A stretch of DNA of 56,492 nt from Ichthyophonus hoferi (Eukaryota > Opisthokonta > Ichthyosporea > Ichthyophonida > Ichthyophonidae), in the NCBI GenBank assembly GCA_002751075.1, contig NAOQ01000039.1:160717-217208 (forward strand). Reading direction: 5' to 3'. The notes beneath the pieces were generated by a model, which did no database searches, had not been told where the DNA came from, and saw only the letters and a list, made by a program, of their open reading frames with translations. This document shows positions 1 to 27,402 of the stretch, piece after piece. Position numbers and translations under genes: made by a program. How positions within the stretch are numbered: position 1 is the stretch's first letter; each line of letters starts with the position of its first letter.

Positions 1-998
1 GTCAATGGTATTTATTGCTTTGTAGGAGGAGATTGTACGGGATTTTTGTTTTGTTGTGGATGTGGTAGTAGATGAGATAATTGATTTATAGTAGTCAAGG
101 GTGGTATACAAACTTTCAAATGCGTTAATTTTTATTTAACACTGATTGGTAAGATATTGCAGTATCATATTGTCGTATCTCATTGTGACACTACAACGTC
201 TTAGTCATTTATTGTACTGTGGCACTCACAGGAATAATTATGGTATATAAATAATAAATGGCTTCTTATTATACACATCCTATACATACACTAGACTATT
301 ACTAATGATATAATTCAACACCATCACCTTTTTTATTTTTTCGCCCTCATTCTCCTATCTATTATCTTTGCATTTCCCAACCGTCCTACACTTATTCTAA
401 TCTAATATACAAATCATGACTGCAGGTCAGTATGCCGGTACAGGTTGATGGGGAACCGTGGGTGCAAAGCCCTTGTGTCATCAAGATTAGCCATGCTGGA
501 CAGGCGAATGTACTTTTAAAGGCACAATAAACATATTTCAGTCTGCTTCACTTTCTATAAATATATATATTTATTGCGTGTGAGCTCATCATCTCTATTT
601 GATCATGATGGTCACATATATATTCATGCATATAGATATACATATAGATATGTGTATGTTTCTCTCTTTCGTCTGAGTTGTACTTTAAATAGAAGCAAGG
701 AGGCATATATGCTAACCTCTCTTAATATAAGAAAGATTGTTTAGTCATTAAAAAGAACCAATGCATCATGTTTTATACGGTAATGAAGAGAGACACTCAT
801 CATATGTTGGTATGGGTACTGTAAATTGAACTCGTACAAAACATTTAGAACACTACAGAGGACCTATGTATACATCCTGGTCATAAAGGCCTTTAACAAT
901 TATATTTGTGGGTGTCTGAGACTTGTACATCGTTGTAGAGTGAAAGTCTTTTGGGAAATCGATGTCCTTTGACCTCTGTCAATGTCAATCGGACATAG
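1..998. other. Gene-free AT-rich spacer
   Basis: No coding frame, RNA gene or clear repeat was recognised here. The stretch is AT-rich with short TA runs. It ends at the target-site side of the solo LTR that begins at 999. Confidence 0.5.
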
Positions 999-1369
999 TG
1001 CTTAAACAGGACTATTTAATTAATTTGGTATTTTTTTACAGAGGTATAAACATTTAATATTAATAGCAATTATTACTACGTGTAGCCTGTGAAAATAGCT
1101 AGTGTAATCTATTGGTGTTAAACGACAATTCAAGATTCTAATAAGCCATTTCAGATCATGTTTGGGTCCCGATAACACATTGCTGAGGCATCCTTCCTAA
1201 GACAGGTCCTGCTGACTTGTTTAATAATGAAAATGTGTCTTAGCAGACCTATACTCCGTGTATACAAAGGGGCATGCTTAAACGCCCCTTAATTCGGTAT
1301 TCTCTCTCTCTCCTTCTCAACAAATATAGGTCACAGGAACGCTCCTGCCTCTCCTTATTGTTCCCAACA
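999..1369. mobile_element. Solo LTR of a Ty1/copia-like family (copy A, inverted)
   Basis: This 371-bp copy reads TGTTGGGAAC... from 1369 down to ...AAGCA at 999, so it has TG...CA ends. It is flanked by CATAG (994-998) and CATAC (1370-1374), a 5-bp target duplication with one difference. It aligns along its length with the copy at 35242-35652 and with 23921-24301. No internal coding sequence is attached, so it is read as a solo LTR left by LTR-LTR recombination. It lies inverted relative to the other copies. Divergence from them is high, so it is not recent. Confidence 0.75.
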
Positions 1370-3037
1370 CATACTATATTAACAGTAACGGTAATGAACA
1401 AGTTAATGTAATTTGGACTGATTATAGTTCAGTAGAGATTGAAGATATGTCACTCTGTTGGATGTTGGCGTGTATATACTAATAGTCTTGCGTGACAATG
1501 GCAAGGGATTCGATCAAGTTGCATTCAAGGTTCAACTATAGACTGTATTGTGTGCATCATAATATCACACCAGACAATAGCGGAAATGTAGCTATTTTGT
1601 AATGCAAACTGATATTATCGGCGCCAGAATAAGTTTTTATATCGAAAGTATTAGTATAGATCTAGATCAATTGCACAGAATTATCTTCCAATGCAAATTA
1701 CTAGGCATACTTCTCATAATGATTGTAGGCCTTATCCGAGATAAATATAATACATAAATTACTTGGTGAAGTAAGGGTCGAAGTTGAATGAGGCCGTACA
1801 GTATCATGCATATATATATATCTAAAGAGTTAACAACTAATCATTGTGTAGTATTGGTTTTAAAATGTGTCCTGGGTATACCAGATATATTTAATGATTG
1901 ATACTGGACCACCGCAGTAGATGGAAATTCAACAGGCTAAATACATGCTATTGTATATAGAACCTATTTGTTATGGTGGATGCTAGAAGAGATTTAACTA
2001 AAGTCATATAATGCAGATGAACATTAATGAAATACTAGCTGTAACTAGAATCAATAAATACCTCAGAGATAAAGTTATTGCCATCATATTAAATAAAATC
2101 TTTTAAAGGCCGTAAATGGTAGGTACAAAACTTACATATATATGTAATACATGTCTTCCACATGTTCGAGAGTCTGAGAAATATTGTTAAACCTTTGTGA
2201 AGGATCCATATTCTGATTATACCAAAGATTTTTTAGAAAGATACCATCATCTCCATTCAAGCATTTTGACAATCTTGAAAATCCTTATCTTCTGCTATAA
2301 AAGTAGTGTATTGTAAGGTGTGAGGGTTATGTAAGAACAGTATAACTCTAATCATCTTCTAAGTGTTTAGCAGGGCGACAAGAAGCTGGATCCCAAATTA
2401 GTCACTTCTTCCTTTCTAGGTGTGGTTGACATGACAGAAAGTGCAAGAAAGGTTCCTCAGGGTGTAAAGTAAAATTATAATATTATATAGTACATATTTT
2501 GCTTAGTATGGGCTCCAACTGTCCTTGGGTAATACTGGAATGGAAAACAACAAATGAAACATTCAAATCACTTTGTTATTGTTATTTACATTATTATTCC
2601 AGACTCAACCAATAGACGAGTAAGGATCTGGTTTGGCATAGTCTGAACTATATATTGACTCTGCATTAGTCCTATCTCCATCATTAATCTACCTCCAATC
2701 TAAATGCGTCCTGGAAGTAAAAACCACGGACATCTGTAAAGGTATACTATACTTCATACAATCAACCAATAGTTGTGGTCTTCTTAGATATAACCCTTAC
2801 AAATAGGCACCCTATATATATATATATATATATGTTTAAACTATAAACTAATCTGGTATTATTATTAGAATCCAAGTGCCTAATATTAAACGCAATACAG
2901 TGGTAGGCAAATTATATGTTTACGTGCTCAAAGAGAATAAAGAGAACGCAGCGGCTCGCGGTGTCGCTACTAATTTAAATTTAAAAACCAGCTTTAAGTT
3001 AGCAATCACCCAGAGTGTATTTATAAATAACCCTTCT
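1370..3037. other. Spacer upstream of MCM2, no gene recognised
   Basis: AT-rich sequence with a (TA)n run near 2814-2833. An open frame spans 2876-3094 but lacks an ATG start and matches nothing known to me, so it is not called a gene. The right end runs into the MCM2 promoter-like block. Confidence 0.4.
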
Positions 3038-3209
3038 ATTGGCTATATTAGTCTTTGGCGCGATTTTGATGACGCATATAATTGGCCACTTTAAAGTTTT
3101 GATATACCGGTTATTTTTGAACATAGGTATGCATGATTTAAATAAAATAATATTTTTAATATTTTTACAATTATAGTGTGAACCAATGGTTGGCCAGTTA
3201 CCAATCTAG
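3038..3209 (+). promoter_or_regulatory. Putative MCM2 promoter: E2F-type site plus CCAAT boxes
   Basis: TTTGGCGC at 3054-3061 fits the E2F consensus TTTSSCGC. CCAAT boxes occur as ATTGG at 3038-3042 and CCAAT at 3183-3187, with another near 3203. The block lies about 170-340 bp ahead of the MCM2 start codon. E2F control of MCM genes is established in animals and plants; its action here is inferred from motif and position only. No transcription start can be fixed from the sequence. Confidence 0.5.
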
Positions 3210-3376
3210 TTCCGGTCAATGGCCCGATGGGTTTGTCCTGTGTGTATCTGTCTCACTTAATAATCTATTTCGTCGCAGCTTAAATCAAGCACGAGCGGAA
3301 ACAAGTTAGGCGGTGTAACATAGTTTTCTGTTTATTGTTGTTTGTATAGTACTCTTTTGCACTTGAATATTTAATT

Positions 3377-19622
<16,246 letters not shown>

Positions 19623-19700
19623 TGGGAACCATACCTACATATATACAGATATACATACAGGCTTAGATAGACAAAGACACTGACACGCCTATAGTGAAAT

Positions 19701-19706
19701 AATAAA
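19701..19706 (+). terminator. MCM2 poly(A) signal AATAAA
   Basis: AATAAA lies 79 nt after the MCM2 stop codon and is followed by a GT/T-rich stretch (TTGTTTTTTTGGTGG), the usual layout of a cleavage and polyadenylation site. Confidence 0.7.
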
Positions 19707-22088
19707 ATTGATGATACCTTGTTTTTTTGGTGGTCTTTGGCATATGTGGACATGTTCGTGTGTGTGAATAAGCGTTTATTTACTTGGATAAAATATGTTG
19801 TTCTTTACTTATTATTTTATTAGTCTGGGTGTATATTTTTATTATTACAATTACTGAAGCAAATATGAAACTAATAGTTGTAATTGATTTTGGCATTAAA
19901 TTGTATATTGATGGGCAACGTGTATGGGCCTGGGGCTGGCGTATTGTATAATTGATGCTGTCTGAATAAGGTAGCTAGTGTTTCAATCATCTATTATATA
20001 TATGAACTGAACTAAATTTATTTTTACTATTCAGGCAATCCATAAAACGGTGTGGATTTGGGCGTTCTTTATGATATATATCCATCTGTCGCGCATATCT
20101 ATTTCCCCATCAAAAAACACATGTAGCTCTTTTTGAAAACCTAATTCCTGATACTAACTAGCTCAAAAAATACAAATGATGCTAATTGGTATAGTATATA
20201 TTGTACAATATCCCGATATTAATTAACATCAGTTCTAAAACTGGGCGCTTTTACCATGATAAATATAGATGTGAATATAGTGTAGACCGGCAATTTTTTT
20301 TCTTTATAATTATGTTTTGATAACCTGGCATAAGATACTATAGTTAGGTGTAAGCACTATTATTTATTGCCTGTGATATGATTGACAAGCTATAAAAATA
20401 AACCTGTGAAAGAATACTATTTGTAACATAACGTTAAATTATGATGGTTTTAATGAAATAGTGTGAGGGTAAAAGAGCTGTCCGCCAATACATAATTGAT
20501 ATTAGACTACATATAGGGTAGGTATAAACAGAAAAAAAAATGGTAATGCTTCAACCAAACAATGCTTAAAGCATGTCTTTGCTGGTGTATTCTGGGTTGC
20601 TATGAGCTCTGTAGATTGATCTATTCTTTTCAAACTGAAAATAAAATTCCAAAATATTTAGACTTGTGTGACTTTTTCTTACTATTATGTCTATTTTTTG
20701 TCATACTAAAGGAAATGTGGATGGTATTTTAAATACAAGAAATCAAGGAGCTATGGTATATTTACACGCGGTATTTATTAAACTTTTTTTAGAAATAATA
20801 TGAACCAAGGGGTATATATATAAAAAAGTGGCCTCCTTTCTGTGTAATTCTTTAGTGCACAACATAGCATGCACCTAAAATGCTACCTTCCCCCGTCATC
20901 ATCATTATTATCAGTTTCTTTCATTTTTCATTTTTCATTTTTTAAAAAACTTTAAAATTATATTTTTAATTAACTGTTTATGGCGTATCGCGCCAAAAAA
21001 TTGGCGCGCTAAATAGTAATGGCCCAACGACATGCCTCTTAGAGCACAGTAAAGTTTCATATATACTTAAATCTATTTTGTACAGCAATTAAGGGCCGGT
21101 AATTCATTATTTAAAATGTAAATATCTTCTTATTATTTGTGTTATATTACTATTTAATAAAAAAAATAAATGCATATTTAATTTATAAGCTACTTACAAA
21201 ATGATATTGGCATATAGTGTATTATGGAAGTCTGGATTTTTTTTATGCTCAACTTCTCCTTAATGGACTCTAATTGAACTTATTAGTAGTGTGCTAGTTC
21301 TTAGTAGTACTTGTATTAGTATAACATATAGTTGAATAAAAATAGACTGGAAAGGTATATTTATTTTATATATAAATGTTCAGATTTTCTAAAATTAGAA
21401 TATTCAATTAAATTTAAAAGTACTTTGCTAGTAATTTTATGGATTTTCACGTCAGTAGTTGGCAAGGAAACAAAGCATTTTACTAATTTTACTAATTGTT
21501 TTGTTAATAGCTGCCCTGGCTTTGAACTAGTAGCGAGACATTTTGCCCGCTTCTCCCAAAATCAACTGTATCCAATAATATCTAAGAATATAACTTATAT
21601 TAATACAATTGGCCTATTTTGGCCTACCGATCCGGATGTAATCTTGTAATCGTTATCCTAATCTAATAAAGACCATGCCACCTGTATTTTCGGTAAAACT
21701 TAGGCACAAATGACTGTTGCTGACTGGCACATTAAATGAATGCTAATTATGAAATAATTTATTAATAATCAAAGATAAGCTATTTAAAACATAATTTAAA
21801 AATAATATATACAACCGTAAAATTTAATTAACATCCATATAAATATTTACATTAATATATATTAAAAAATATAAAAAAATGTGTATAAAATTTAAAATCC
21901 AGTAAATATTTAGCAGATGTACGCATTACCCAATCCGGATAAATATATTATTGGGTACATATCATGCTACTTATTAATACATATTTAGTCAGGTAGTAGG
22001 TGCACCCAGCTTGTGTAGAAAACGAGGCCACCCTGTGAGGACTTCTTAGTAACCATTGTTAATTACTGTAACTATAACTAAGTTTAGT
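19707..22088. other. Spacer between MCM2 and the YABBY-like gene
   Basis: Very AT-rich. Apart from the E2F-type palindrome at 20989-21008 nothing is recognised. A frame open over 21332-21649 (+) has no ATG at its start and no recognisable domain. Confidence 0.45.
20989..21008. promoter_or_regulatory. Perfect palindrome of two E2F-type sites
   Basis: CGCGCCAA at 20989-20996 and its exact complement TTGGCGCG at 21001-21008 face each other across AAAA. Each half matches the E2F core TTSSCGC. It sits in DNA that is otherwise almost free of CpG. The nearest downstream gene is the YABBY-like protein about 1.08 kb away. A GTAAAG donor-like sequence near 21048 would allow a 5' UTR intron ending just before 22089. 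That link is inference. Confidence 0.45.
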
Positions 22089-22295
22089 ATGGCTCCTAAG
22101 GTCGCTAAGATTACTAAGGCTAAGCCTAAAGGTGAGCGTAAGCCCTCCGCCTACAATGTCTTCATGAAGGAAGAGATTGCTAGATTGAAAAAGGCCTCTT
22201 CCGATCTTGACCACAAGGCTGCTTTCAAGAAAGCAGCTGAGAACTGGAAGGACAGCCCACAGAACCCTAAGAACGGAGCTGCTGCCAAGAAATAA
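22089..22295 (+). CDS. Small YABBY/HMG-box-like DNA-binding protein (68 aa)
   Basis: Intronless 68-aa frame. After a basic lead (MAPKVAKITKAKPKGERK) comes PSAYNVFMKEEIARLKK, then a segment with HKAAFKKAAENW and a final P. This matches the plant YABBY domain (PSAYN.F.KEEI.R.K, then H.EAF..AA.NW..FP), an HMG-box-like fold that binds DNA in the nucleus. The plant zinc finger is absent, and the basic/alanine tail GAAAKK ends the protein. The ATG at 22089 is preferred to the in-frame upstream ATG at 22056 because the family-like basic N-terminus starts there. Codons are richer in C/G than the surroundings, suggesting strong expression. An AATAAA overlaps the stop codon (22291-22296) but is probably too close to serve. 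Likely role: small architectural chromatin protein. Confidence 0.8.
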   Translation: MAPKVAKITKAKPKGERKPSAYNVFMKEEIARLKKASSDLDHKAAFKKAAENWKDSPQNPKNGAAAKK

Positions 22296-23920
22296 ATACC
22301 CTTCAAAAACTACCCTTTTGAGACAAATAATACTTGGATCATAACCCAGAAGACGCGGTAAGCGGCCATGAGGTTTTTTTTGCCTTGGAGTTCTGGCTGC
22401 ATCTGTCCGCTCTATCGATGCTGCCTGCTGCAACGAAAGCTTGTAGTATATAGTATATTATGTGTTTTGAAATAGTAAGATATTAGTATAGTGGTCGACT
22501 TGGAACTCGGTTTCAGTTTCCGTCGAAACTGGTCGTTACTTCGCTAAAAGAGACAAAGGGCACGTTGCGAAAATTGGTCTTGTATGAATTTATAATTATT
22601 AAAGTCGGGCGATCAGTGTTTATGCACTGTTGAACCCCATTCTGTCGATACATTTGGTCTTTTATTGCGCTTTATGCGACTATTCGTATTTTTATTGTCT
22701 AATAACTAGTGTGTGCATTCCAAACCTAAGTTTATTTATGTTCGGGTAGGATTATAGTTGGATATTACTGGGTAGTGTGTTATAAGGTTCTAAATTTGGC
22801 GGGAAAATGTGCTAACTCCTGGACCACGCATGTGCACAGTGGCTTGTTAGTATGGTATGTATATCAATACCTTTTCATAGTTGCTGTTTTGCTACCGCAA
22901 TGAGGTTGTTTGTTGCGAAGCCTGTTGAAGTCACATAAGCAGATGCTGGATCCCTTTATAATGCAAGTTCTTGTTTAATTGAAAAACAAACGTGGTAGTA
23001 AATATAGGGGAAATGGATTAACAATTTTTTTAAATTTTTGGTCTTAGTCCCTTAAAGCCCATTCTATCTAATTCTAATTGAATAGCTTGGTACTAACTTG
23101 ATTATTGTTCAGAATGGTCTTTGAGAAACGACTCTTTAACTTCTTTCATATTCACTTGCCAAGAATCTACCGTTAAGCTTTGTTGCAATAATGATATATA
23201 TATTGCTAGTTTACATATATTTTATTAGTTAGTTCAAGTATTAACACCGAAAAAATGCAATATGTTCTCCTTAGCCATGTCACATTATAGAGATTGCTCC
23301 ACTCAGCTATTGTAGTAGAAAAACTTTAAGTTGTTGTACCCTCTCTTAACCATATAAACCAAATATATTTTTATGCGACTATTTATTAAAAACAAAATGC
23401 ACATTCTTTTTTAATTAGCACAGCACACAATGCAAGGATATCGCCAGATTAAATATGTACTTTGCAATAATAATGTTTAACTTGATATTTTTTTGAATGA
23501 CTAAATTCGAAGTTGTTCGTCATAGTGATTACTTTGCTATAATCTTCCATGATTTTGACTGGCCTGTATTCTCTTTCTTTTAAGTTGTAAAATATTGCAG
23601 CACATAAGACTGACTCTGAACCAAGCCTAAAATAAAAAAGGGAATTTAGTCCACGTACTTGACAAAACTGTAATTACCTGTCACTTATTACGCCATGTAA
23701 CAGATGAACTCCCAATAGTAACCGTGTTAAACATATTCTAGTTTCATGTCACTGTCAATCAATTCATTAGAAAGGGACAGAAACAGATTTTCAATAATGT
23801 CTTCAAAAATCATTAAGTCTTTCTGCAAAGATCATGCGAGGAGAAGATCTTAAGACTGAAAAGGGGAATACTGATAGTAACTATAATTACTTATATCTTT
23901 ATTATATGGGAATATAAAAC
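22296..23920. other. Spacer with a GC-richer block and an E2F-type site
   Basis: The first 150 bp (to about 22440) are richer in G and C than the surroundings and may be 3' UTR of the YABBY-like gene. A perfect 7-bp stem with a 4-nt loop (CAGTTTC, CGTC, GAAACTG) lies at 22514-22531. No coding exon was recognised in the rest. Confidence 0.4.
22795..22806 (+). promoter_or_regulatory. Canonical E2F-type site TTTGGCGGGAAA
   Basis: The 12-mer is the textbook high-affinity E2F site. It is followed 46 bp later by an ATG (22852-22854) that directly abuts GTATGT, the same arrangement as the MCM2 start codon. No downstream coding exon could be found, so the gene it might serve is unknown. Confidence 0.35.
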
Positions 23921-26900
23921 TGTTGGGAATAAGAAGTAGAGGCAGGAGCGCTCCTATAGCCCATATTTGCGTAGAAGGAGAGAGAATATCAAATTAAGGT
24001 GCGCTCAAACGTGCCCTTTTGCATACACGAATTACAGATATTCTAAAACATATTTTTATTAGCAAACAATTCAGCAAGTCTCGTCTTAGCAGGATGCCTA
24101 AGCAGTTATCTTATCTATAGCCGCGGAACCTCTGTCATTGATTGGTTCAATTTTGATGATCATCTTGGATTTTCATTTAACACAGATTGCAACAACTATT
24201 TGTCCAGATAACATGTGTAATAATAACTACTAATAATATTAAATAATTATAGCTATCCAAAAATATATATAAAAAAATTAAATATTCCCGTTTTTTAATG
24301 AAAAAAATGTATATATATATATATATCACAACATCGCAAAAAAAAAAATACCGAAAATTTGAGGGAGTTTTACAATAAACCGCATATCCATTGGGGCCTT
24401 TTCTCTTTTCCAAAACACCACTCAGTCTGAACAACTCAGCATCAACATAACATAATAGATTATCATTAATGATATATTAGTTCTGGAGATAAGCAAAACT
24501 TGAAATGATGAAAAATATTTTGTCATTGCCCAATGAGAGTTTTTTAACGTATTTACACACTTTTTAAGTTATGAAACGGAGAAACTGATATTGTCGATTT
24601 TGGCCTGTGTAGTTATTATCTCGCCCATTAGGAATGGTAGCCACAGTTTCAGGTATAAAATTCAATAAAGATAAAATATTCATTCAGTTTAACTACAGAA
24701 AACAGGGTGGATTCTGTCACAGACAAAACTCTTTTGTATTTTTAAAATATAGCATGCTTTATACATTTCCTGATACTCTCATAACGAATTAAATAATTAC
24801 ATCAAGCATTACTAATAGCACATTCTAGAGCAATTAATTGATTTAGACTATTTTCAATCCATATTCTGTATGTAGCTATGTTTGACATATCTCTAGGCAG
24901 ACTCTTCTTTTAAACTTTTAAGCTAAAGTAACATATTTATGGTTCGTTAGAATGTCATAATGATCACAACTTCTCCTTCCGTCTTTAAAGTAAGACATTT
25001 TCTGGAATTATAGGGGCGTTTATTGCTCTTGTCAAATTTATAATCAACCTAATTTAATATGTCATGCATGCGAATCTTCTGTTAAAAATATATATATACG
25101 GAATAGACCAGACAAATCCTAAAAAAATTTAAAAATGCTTGGGTGTTTGGGAGTCTCTTTGACTATAAAGTCATAACTAAAATATATTTTTTAAAAAAAT
25201 CAACTACCCTGCGGTTACCTGCTGTTACCAAGGCGTTATCTATATAACAGTAAACATGAAAAATAATTATCACTTCTGTAGATCTGTGAACAGACACATA
25301 TCATTGTAACTTTTGTATGGTCTTTTTTCTCTAAGGAATTTATTCAGTTGATCACGCCAGCGTCTGCTAACCTAGTGAAGAAGATAGGTTGAACTCTCCA
25401 ACTTAAAAATGTATTTGATTTTTTCAATACCTTTTAAACTAATAGGTTTCTGCGTATGCACAGTCTTCTTGAAATTTATATTAAGAAGTGCACATAATAT
25501 ATCAAATTGACATAGCATACAAATTTTAGCTGCTGTTAATTTTAAAATTATTCTTTTTGATAACATCTTATCATATATCAATTGGTACTTAATAGAATAT
25601 TATCAAAGTCGTAGGGTCTTTGCCATATCTCTTGCACTACACCTTTTGTTTTTTATCTTACTATAGCCTTAATACTATTCATTTTTAAAACAAAAATTGC
25701 CGGGATTCTCAAGAACAACACTTTATTGTTAAGTTATGGAGCTAGATGTTATGCTTTGAAATCATGAAGGATCTGAAACTCCATATAAATTGCTTATTTC
25801 CATAAAACCTATTCCGTCTATTTTTTCGTTCTGCATAGGATCTTATATACTCCTCGCCCATGTGTTACAGCAGGTAAATTTATGGCCAGTGAATAAATAA
25901 TATATCCCCAATTATGTCATTTCGAGTAGGAGCTTCCTTCGTTGCCGATTCTTGGCGTTGTCATTGTCATCATTTTCTTTATCTAGAACAAAGGCCTCCT
26001 CATTGTTGTTTTTTATTGATATATGATGTGCTGTACCAGGATCCACTATAATTGAATTATCTATTTCCATAAAAGTTAACTTACCAATGTAGCATCTTTT
26101 TTCAATTCGGTCAAATATATTAGTTTCAAAAAAATATTATATACAGATCATGTACAGGATCTCATAAACTTTTTTTCATTCATAAAATTGATTCATTTTT
26201 TCCATTGTTGTTTGTTGTCTTTATTATAGTCATTACGGAACTTCTTTGTATAATACTTTCTGTATTTCAATTATTTTTGCTTTTAAAACGATTCCTTTTC
26301 AGACAGATCAATAGAAACCTCACAGATATCCTTCTTGTTGTTAACTTTGCTGGCTGCTATACTTTTAGTAAAGAAAATACTTTTTACATAATTTTCATGA
26401 ATTTTCCCGCTAAGTAGTATCTAGTTTAGTCCTCACAGACTGACTACTGTCATAAATACTCAAACTTTTAAAAATGTATCCGGTTCTTACAATTTTGCTT
26501 CTTTTTGGGTGATTAGGACTCATGGTACTGTAACTAATTCTGATTTATTTTTATCCATGCAGTTACTGTTTATTATAGAATGTTTGCAGTAAAGCAGTAG
26601 TCATTGAGTAGAAAGATTCAGACTAAATATCTGTTCTTATTTATATAGTTGGATGATAAATTAACACGCTTCACCTATCTGACATACTATGATTTATCCA
26701 TCTGTTCCACAATAATAGTTAATTACTAACAATCTGTTAAATTTCAACTGTAGTTCTTATTATTTAGCAATATAATTAATTATTATAACAATATTAATTT
26801 TGATATAAAATATGCAATTGATTACTGTCTTATATTTAATATTCGAAAATAGTATTATAATAATCAATTATATTGTTAAATAGTAAGATTTCTGTTTCCT

Positions 26901-27402
26901 CTATAGGAAATGGAGTCTGAGTCCAGTAAATAATATATTTTTTTTCATGAAATATATAGTTATTCTGAATAGCCACTCTAAAATAATACACTATACAAAC
27001 AATATGGAAAACAGTATAATCCCCAAACAGAACTCTTGGTTCTTGTAAGCTTCCAAGATACAAAGTTAGCGGCCCGCACTTAACATTTGTACTGGATTAA
27101 TTTATTTGCAAAATTGATATTGATTAATTCAAACTAATTAGAACCAATAATATACTTTGATTATGCTCTAGGGGGTACACGGCTGCAAGACTGCTATGTC
27201 ATTGGTGAAAGCCGCTGGACTTGTCTTAAGCAGACCTCTGCCATTGGCTAGTTCAATTTTGATCGACTATCTTGGATTGGCAATTACCACCAATAGATTG
27301 AACCAAGTCTTCTTCTAGACTACATGTAATAGAAATTACCAATAATATTAAATGATATGATTATAGTTATACCTGAAATAATTAAATATTCCTGTTGTAG
27401 CA
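23921..27402 (-). mobile_element. Decayed Ty1/copia-type LTR retrotransposon
   Basis: An LTR copy at 23921-24301 and a partial copy at about 27225-27402 lie in the same orientation and bracket about 2.9 kb. The interior shows, on the minus strand between about 25200 and 25590, the reverse transcriptase of the copia family. The DVKTAFLNG-like region, the region equivalent to YGLKQ...W and the YVDD-like region occur in the expected order. Gag and integrase are no longer recognisable. The element is shorter than a whole copia element (about 5 kb), carries many breaks and is clearly old. The LTR family is shared with 999-1369 and 35242-35652. That these two LTRs belong to this interior is inferred from position and orientation. 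Confidence 0.7.

Noticed and set aside
2876-3094. 72-codon frame upstream of MCM2
   Set aside because: It has no ATG at its start, no known domain, and overlaps the promoter-like block.
21332-21649. 105-codon + frame in the MCM2/YABBY spacer
   Set aside because: It starts without ATG and has no domain; long for AT-rich DNA but unsupported.
22059-22433. 124-aa minus-strand frame over the YABBY-like gene
   Set aside because: It overlaps the YABBY-like frame in antisense and has no recognisable domain.
22514-22531. 7-bp perfect stem-loop after the YABBY-like gene, considered as a histone-type 3' end
   Set aside because: It lacks the conserved histone stem-loop sequence and lies more than 200 nt past the stop.
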